From contig JAWRVZ010000041.1 in NCBI GenBank assembly GCA_037043235.1, forward strand, positions 3,256,001-3,320,000: a stretch of DNA of 64,000 nt, read 5' to 3'. The stretch is from Rhodeus uyekii (Eukaryota; Chordata; Actinopteri; Cypriniformes; Acheilognathidae). The translations under genes and the position numbers were made by a program. Of the stretch, positions 59,985 to 64,000 are shown one piece after another. Every line of letters starts with the position of its first letter. Position 1 is the stretch's first letter. The notes beneath the pieces are model-generated. The model made no database searches, was not told where the DNA came from, and saw only the letters and a program-made list of their open reading frames with translations.

Positions 59985-62900
59985 TTTGCACAATTTTCAT
60001 TTTTATTTGAATTAACATGCATGAATTGGAACATACATTAATGAAGTAAAAACTGTCAGTTTTGATGTCATGATATATAGCAAATAATGTATATGTTAAA
60101 AAAATAAAATAAACACACAAAGAATATGCAACCTTTTGTATAGTTAATAATAATATTTAGCATTGTCATTGCTAAAAGCAGTGCAGTATTTTCAGCTGAC
60201 ACTGGCAATACTAAATTTAATGTTATCATACTTGCGCTAGCTTTTCATAATTTACACAATCCTTCCTTATTTAGCAATGCCACCACCAGATCCAGATGGT
60301 GAGAGTCTCTATCCAAAGGGGCAGGTGTGGTGCAAAGAGACAGTCTCTTCTGGAACGCTCTGAACATATGCAGACACACAGGATCTGCTGTGGCCCATAA
60401 TGTCTTCTGGACCATCTGTCTGCCGGCGCTTGCGCCCCTGCCTATTCGCATCTGTAGATGGATAAAATGAAATATTCAAATGACAAATCAACTGTATAAT
60501 TATTGTTTTGATGCCATGGTGTGTAGTGGTGCAACAATTTGGTTTCTATGCTTTCCCAAACGGCACAATTGCGGAGAAGAAAAAAAATATATATGTGTGT
60601 GGTTCAGGTAAACCCTATGTTATGAGGACAAAATTTCGAAAATGAAACAAATGAAGATATAAAAAACATAATATTTAATATAAAAATATATTTATAAATT
60701 ATAATTATATAAAGATATACAATTTTATAATATTTATTATAAATTTCAAAAAACGACGGTTTTATTTTTTCAAAACCTAAAAATACAAAAAGTAGTTTTA
60801 AGAGTAGGTTTAGGGGATATAATATACAGTTTCTACAGAATAAAAATCATTATGTCTATGAAAAGTCACCATGACACAACAATCCGTGCGTGCGTGTGTG
60901 TGTACGTGTGTGTGCTTATATTATAAAATAATGTAATTGCAGGAAATCCCTTATTTCCTATCTATGACTTTCTACTTTTATTTAAATTATTCATAGTATT
61001 CATAGTATTGTACAGTTAAACTTCAAATATGAATTTTATTTCTGGAAATCTAGATTACATGTCCTCAAATTACATATGCTTAGCTCTCTCTGGCCCAAAT
61101 GTTTAAGGGTGAACTCTCCCTGAGGTCTCTGTGTCCTCTTTTTGAATCCCATTGTCACCTTGTCCTTCAGTCAAAGAATTGCTTTCCTCTCCAGACTGTG
61201 CAGAGTGAGGCTTTACATACAGTAACATGTGTTGCTGTCTCCTCATTGACTAAAATTTACATAACATTTTTTTTAAGGTTTGTGGAAATGGATGTGTAGG
61301 TTTGTTGTTTGGTGCGTATCGTTGAGTTTTCCTAGGAGATGTTCTAGTGTTGTCAAGCTCTGTGGCACTTCAGTTGACAGGAAATGAGTGAAAATCTCTG
61401 TTAGGAAGTCCCAATTACTGTTAACATGGAGGCAGGAAATGCTTCCTGCCTCCTCTGTTTTGTGGGAAATTGGACCTCATGTGTGATGTCCTTCTGGCAG
61501 AGCAAGACAACCTCTTAGTCCTCACCTTGGTTTTTATTGTCCTTAAGCAGTAGGTTAATGTATGACGCAGACATTAAATCCCCAACATTATAAGCAGCAT
61601 GGATGTTTTACCTATTAAATTCACTCTTTCTGTTTATTTTTCTGCTTTTTACAATCAAAGAAGCCTCGCATTGCTTTATCTGAGGCAGTTTTGTGTTACA
61701 GAAACTAGAAATAACGTTCTTTGTAATCACTCCCATATATATAATTTCATATACCGGTACAATATCAGACCAAGTAGCTAAACAAACTAAAAGTTAGAAA
61801 TAAACTGACACATTTTTCCATTTTTTTCACCAGCTGGTCTTTTTATTTATTTATTTTTCAAACAATTGTCACTTGGGTTGATATTGTGTCATATAATGCA
61901 TTGACATTCATACATTTTTAAGTGTGGCTTAGGCGTCCAAATACTTTTTGGGACCACTATCCGGCCTTTGGGTTGACCTTGTGAATCCAGAGCCATTCAG
62001 ATGTTCTGTTCTGCCCTGATTTGGGCTCAACTGGATCTGGAACATCACTGTCTGCATGAGTTTTAATCCCAGAGTTCCAATCTGCCAGAGAACGCCTCAT
62101 CCAATCACTGCTCTGCACTCCCTGGTGGTCTTGGAATGGAAATGAGTGGCAGCATGCCTAGAGCATGTGACACTCACATCAGGGCAGAGGAATATTTATC
62201 ACCCCAATAGTCACTTCCCCATTATGGTTTTGGGTTTTACCTTATGAGGCAGATATCAAGCTATCTAGAGACCTATTTGACAAGTGTTAACAAGGTGTGC
62301 GCCCTGAATAGATATATAAATATTTGAAATGTGTACTTTTGACTGCTATGTGCCTCATTACTATAGTTTTATTTGTTTTGACAAACAAAATGCACAGAGA
62401 CTGTCACAAATATTCTTATGCACATGACAGCACTGCACCTTGAAGATGCAATTTATGTAATGACACCTATCAGCTGCATGAGGTGAGATGGTTGTCTGTC
62501 TGTGTTCAACTGGATAACCTGTCCCATGGCATCTGCAAAAGCCCTGCAGAGAGGCAGATCCCTTTCAGTGTCATAGCCGGAAGGGAGGAGACACCTGACA
62601 TGTGCAGTGTGAAATTCATTCAGCACGCCTCTCACTGTACTCGGCACAGCGGGGACCTCAGCTCACCATGGGTTCCCAGGTGAGCAGGTAGAGCAGTTAA
62701 AGCTCACAGCTGTCCTGTGGAGACATAGCGGAAATATCATAGGGACCTACTGGAGAAACACCGGAGGCTGTGATTTAGTTACAGTTATTACAGCTCAGTT
62801 TTGAATTAGATTTTTTGTGTTGTTTAGAATGAAGAGCCCCTGGTGTTGAGGAAACGGCCACATTTCCAGTGCTACAGCGGTCCCATTTCACGTTCCTTTC

Positions 62901-63374
62901 AGAGCGACCATTGTTCCCATTGTGGGAGCACAATATTAAACCAATTGCCATGCAGATGAGCTGTTCTATAACACTGAGATCAGTACAAAGCACCGATCAC
63001 GTCTTTTTTGTTAGCATTTCATCAACACGTCAGCTCATACTAAGAACTGCAATAAATCTTATTAAACCCGAGTTCCAGCGTCTTCCAGTCTGCAAAGTTT
63101 AACAATGACGCTCTGGTAAAATATCACGCTTTAATGAGTCAGTCTCTGTAGATTTACATTTACATAAGAGTTTATTTAACGTGTTAATTTACTGCAATTA
63201 ATAATAAATTAACTCCTTGCTCGGCTGTTATTCAACAGTACATGGTGCAGTATGCTAATACCTTAAAAATAACATGGATGAAAAACAAGATGTGTTGATG
63301 ATTTTAGAATGTGTAAAGAGTAACTGATATATTTAACTTCCATTCTGATATTTTTTGGGGATTACTTTAATTTT
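59985..63374. other. Non-coding DNA with weak repeat traces
   Basis: At about 60600-60880, GTAAACCCTATGTTATGAGGACA and AGGTTTAGGGGATATAATATACAG resemble a common fish repeat, too decayed to delimit. At about 61895-61955 GTGTGGCTTAGGCGTCCAAATACTTTTTGGG resembles a transposon tail. No gene or exon recognised. Confidence 0.4.
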
Positions 63375-63500
63375 ATAAAGTACCTTTCAAAAGTTAAGGG
63401 TCTACAAATATTTTTTTTTTTATGTCTCTCATTCTCACTAAGTCTGCATTTATTTGAATTTTTTTTTTGTTAAATATAGTTAAAATTCTACATTCTTTGA
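63375..63500 (+). repeat. Decayed start of the teleost interspersed repeat
   Basis: AAAGTACCTTTCAAAAGTTAAGGGTC, then GTCTCTCATTCTCACTAAGTCTGC and ATTTATTTGAA correspond to the beginning of the repeat seen at 46366. Truncated. Confidence 0.55.
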
Positions 63501-63539
63501 TAAGTCCGTAAATGTGTTTGCTGTCACATTGGATTAATT

Positions 63540-63685
63540 CAGTGGTTCTCAAATAGTGGGGCGATGCCAGGGGGGGCGCGCGTGACCGTGGGGAACATGC
63601 TTTTTTTGTCAGGGAGTAGGTTTTCTTGCACTGAACAAGAGCAGCAGATATGAAGTTCAGATAACAAACCCTTCACCTGTTGATG
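63540..63685 (+). mobile_element. hAT-like terminal fragment
   Basis: CAGTGGTTCTCAAATAGTGGGGCG is the typical start of hAT-family terminal repeats (CAGTGGTTCTCAA). No matching opposite end or 8-bp duplication is visible before the next repeat, so this is a fragment. Confidence 0.55.
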
Positions 63686-64000
63686 TGTACGATCACACCG
63701 GTGTTCATGTGTCACGTGATCAATCGCTAAATTCACACGTGTTTTCACGCGCTATCTGGCACTGATCCAAAAAAGACGCGCTCAGAGAACTTGATCATTA
63801 TAAAGGTTTTTAAGCGACAAACATTCACTTCCACATATCTGGGAATCTGAATATCAGGTAGTTGATAACAGAGCCAACAAGTTGGTGACTATTTTGAATA
63901 AAAAAGAAAAAACTAAATAAATGTGAAACATCTATCAAACAGCGCTCTTTGTGACTGCGGTCTGTCACGTGACAAGCATGACGCGTTGCCATGGAAACAA
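63686..64000. mobile_element. piggyBac-like MITE, second copy (deleted, cut by window end)
   Basis: Starts TGTACGATCACACCGGTG and follows 12881-13541 of the first copy in order (GTGTCACGT.ATCAA..GCTAAATTCA, CATTATAAA.GTTTTTAA, ATATCAGGTAGTTGATAACA, GTGACAAGCATGACGCGT, CCATGG.AACAA). It lacks about 300 bp corresponding to roughly 12985-13330. Its terminal repeats are outside the window or lost. Confidence 0.75.

Overview
The window looks like vertebrate, almost certainly teleost and probably cyprinid, genomic DNA. It is AT-rich and intron-like, full of (AC)n and (AT)n microsatellites. It is loaded with repeats I know from cyprinid genomes: tRNA-derived SINEs, a GATAGTTCACCC-type fold-back MITE, Tc1, pogo/Tigger and piggyBac fragments, and Gypsy LTRs. 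I found no prokaryotic gene, rRNA, functional tRNA or CRISPR array. Family names rest on recalled consensus features, not on a search.

The only host coding sequence I recognise is one 113-bp exon at 11460-11572 (+). It has clean splice sites and encodes the start of the first Ig V-type domain of IGSF21. Most or all of the rest of the window is therefore probably igsf21 intron: the intron before this exon (1-11459) and the intron after it (11573 onward).

Layout. 1-11459: intron with two adjacent, same-orientation pogo/Tigger-like elements (7935-8986 and 9009-10202, the second with a decayed CENP-B-type transposase segment), a truncated third copy (from 4787) and another Tigger-like end (7763). 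11573-36000: intron with a piggyBac-like MITE (12826-13642), a fold-back MITE (13661-13964), an (AC)47 tract, a DIRS-like remnant (19640-21240), a SINE, a decayed Tc1 transposase and a solo LTR. 36000-46800: LTR-like repeats, a nested stack LTR/SINE/pogo-like element with a long inverted repeat (39845-41427), another LTR and a SINE. 46868-55923: two young LTR retrotransposons, both on the minus strand, only 28 bp apart. 55924-64000: older repeats, ending in a second, internally deleted copy of the piggyBac-like MITE.

The most interesting object is 46868-50171. It has two 791-bp LTRs (one difference seen), a polypurine tract and a single 428-aa Gag-like ORF containing an 8 x 11-residue repeat, but no protease, reverse transcriptase or integrase. 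It shows no tRNA-type primer site. Instead the 11 nt just inside the 5' LTR are exactly complementary to 11 nt in the LTR that lie about 30 nt downstream of a TATA-like box. This is the arrangement expected for Tf1/sushi-type self-priming, so I interpret it as a recently mobile, gag-only, self-primed non-autonomous element. Next to it is an apparently intact Ty3/Gypsy element (50200-55923). It has a 4-bp target duplication, a tRNA-Ile primer site and one uninterrupted 1480-residue Gag-Pol ORF that runs through the polypurine tract into the LTR. The two elements have different LTRs and priming modes, so the Gypsy neighbour is not obviously the helper of the gag-only element.
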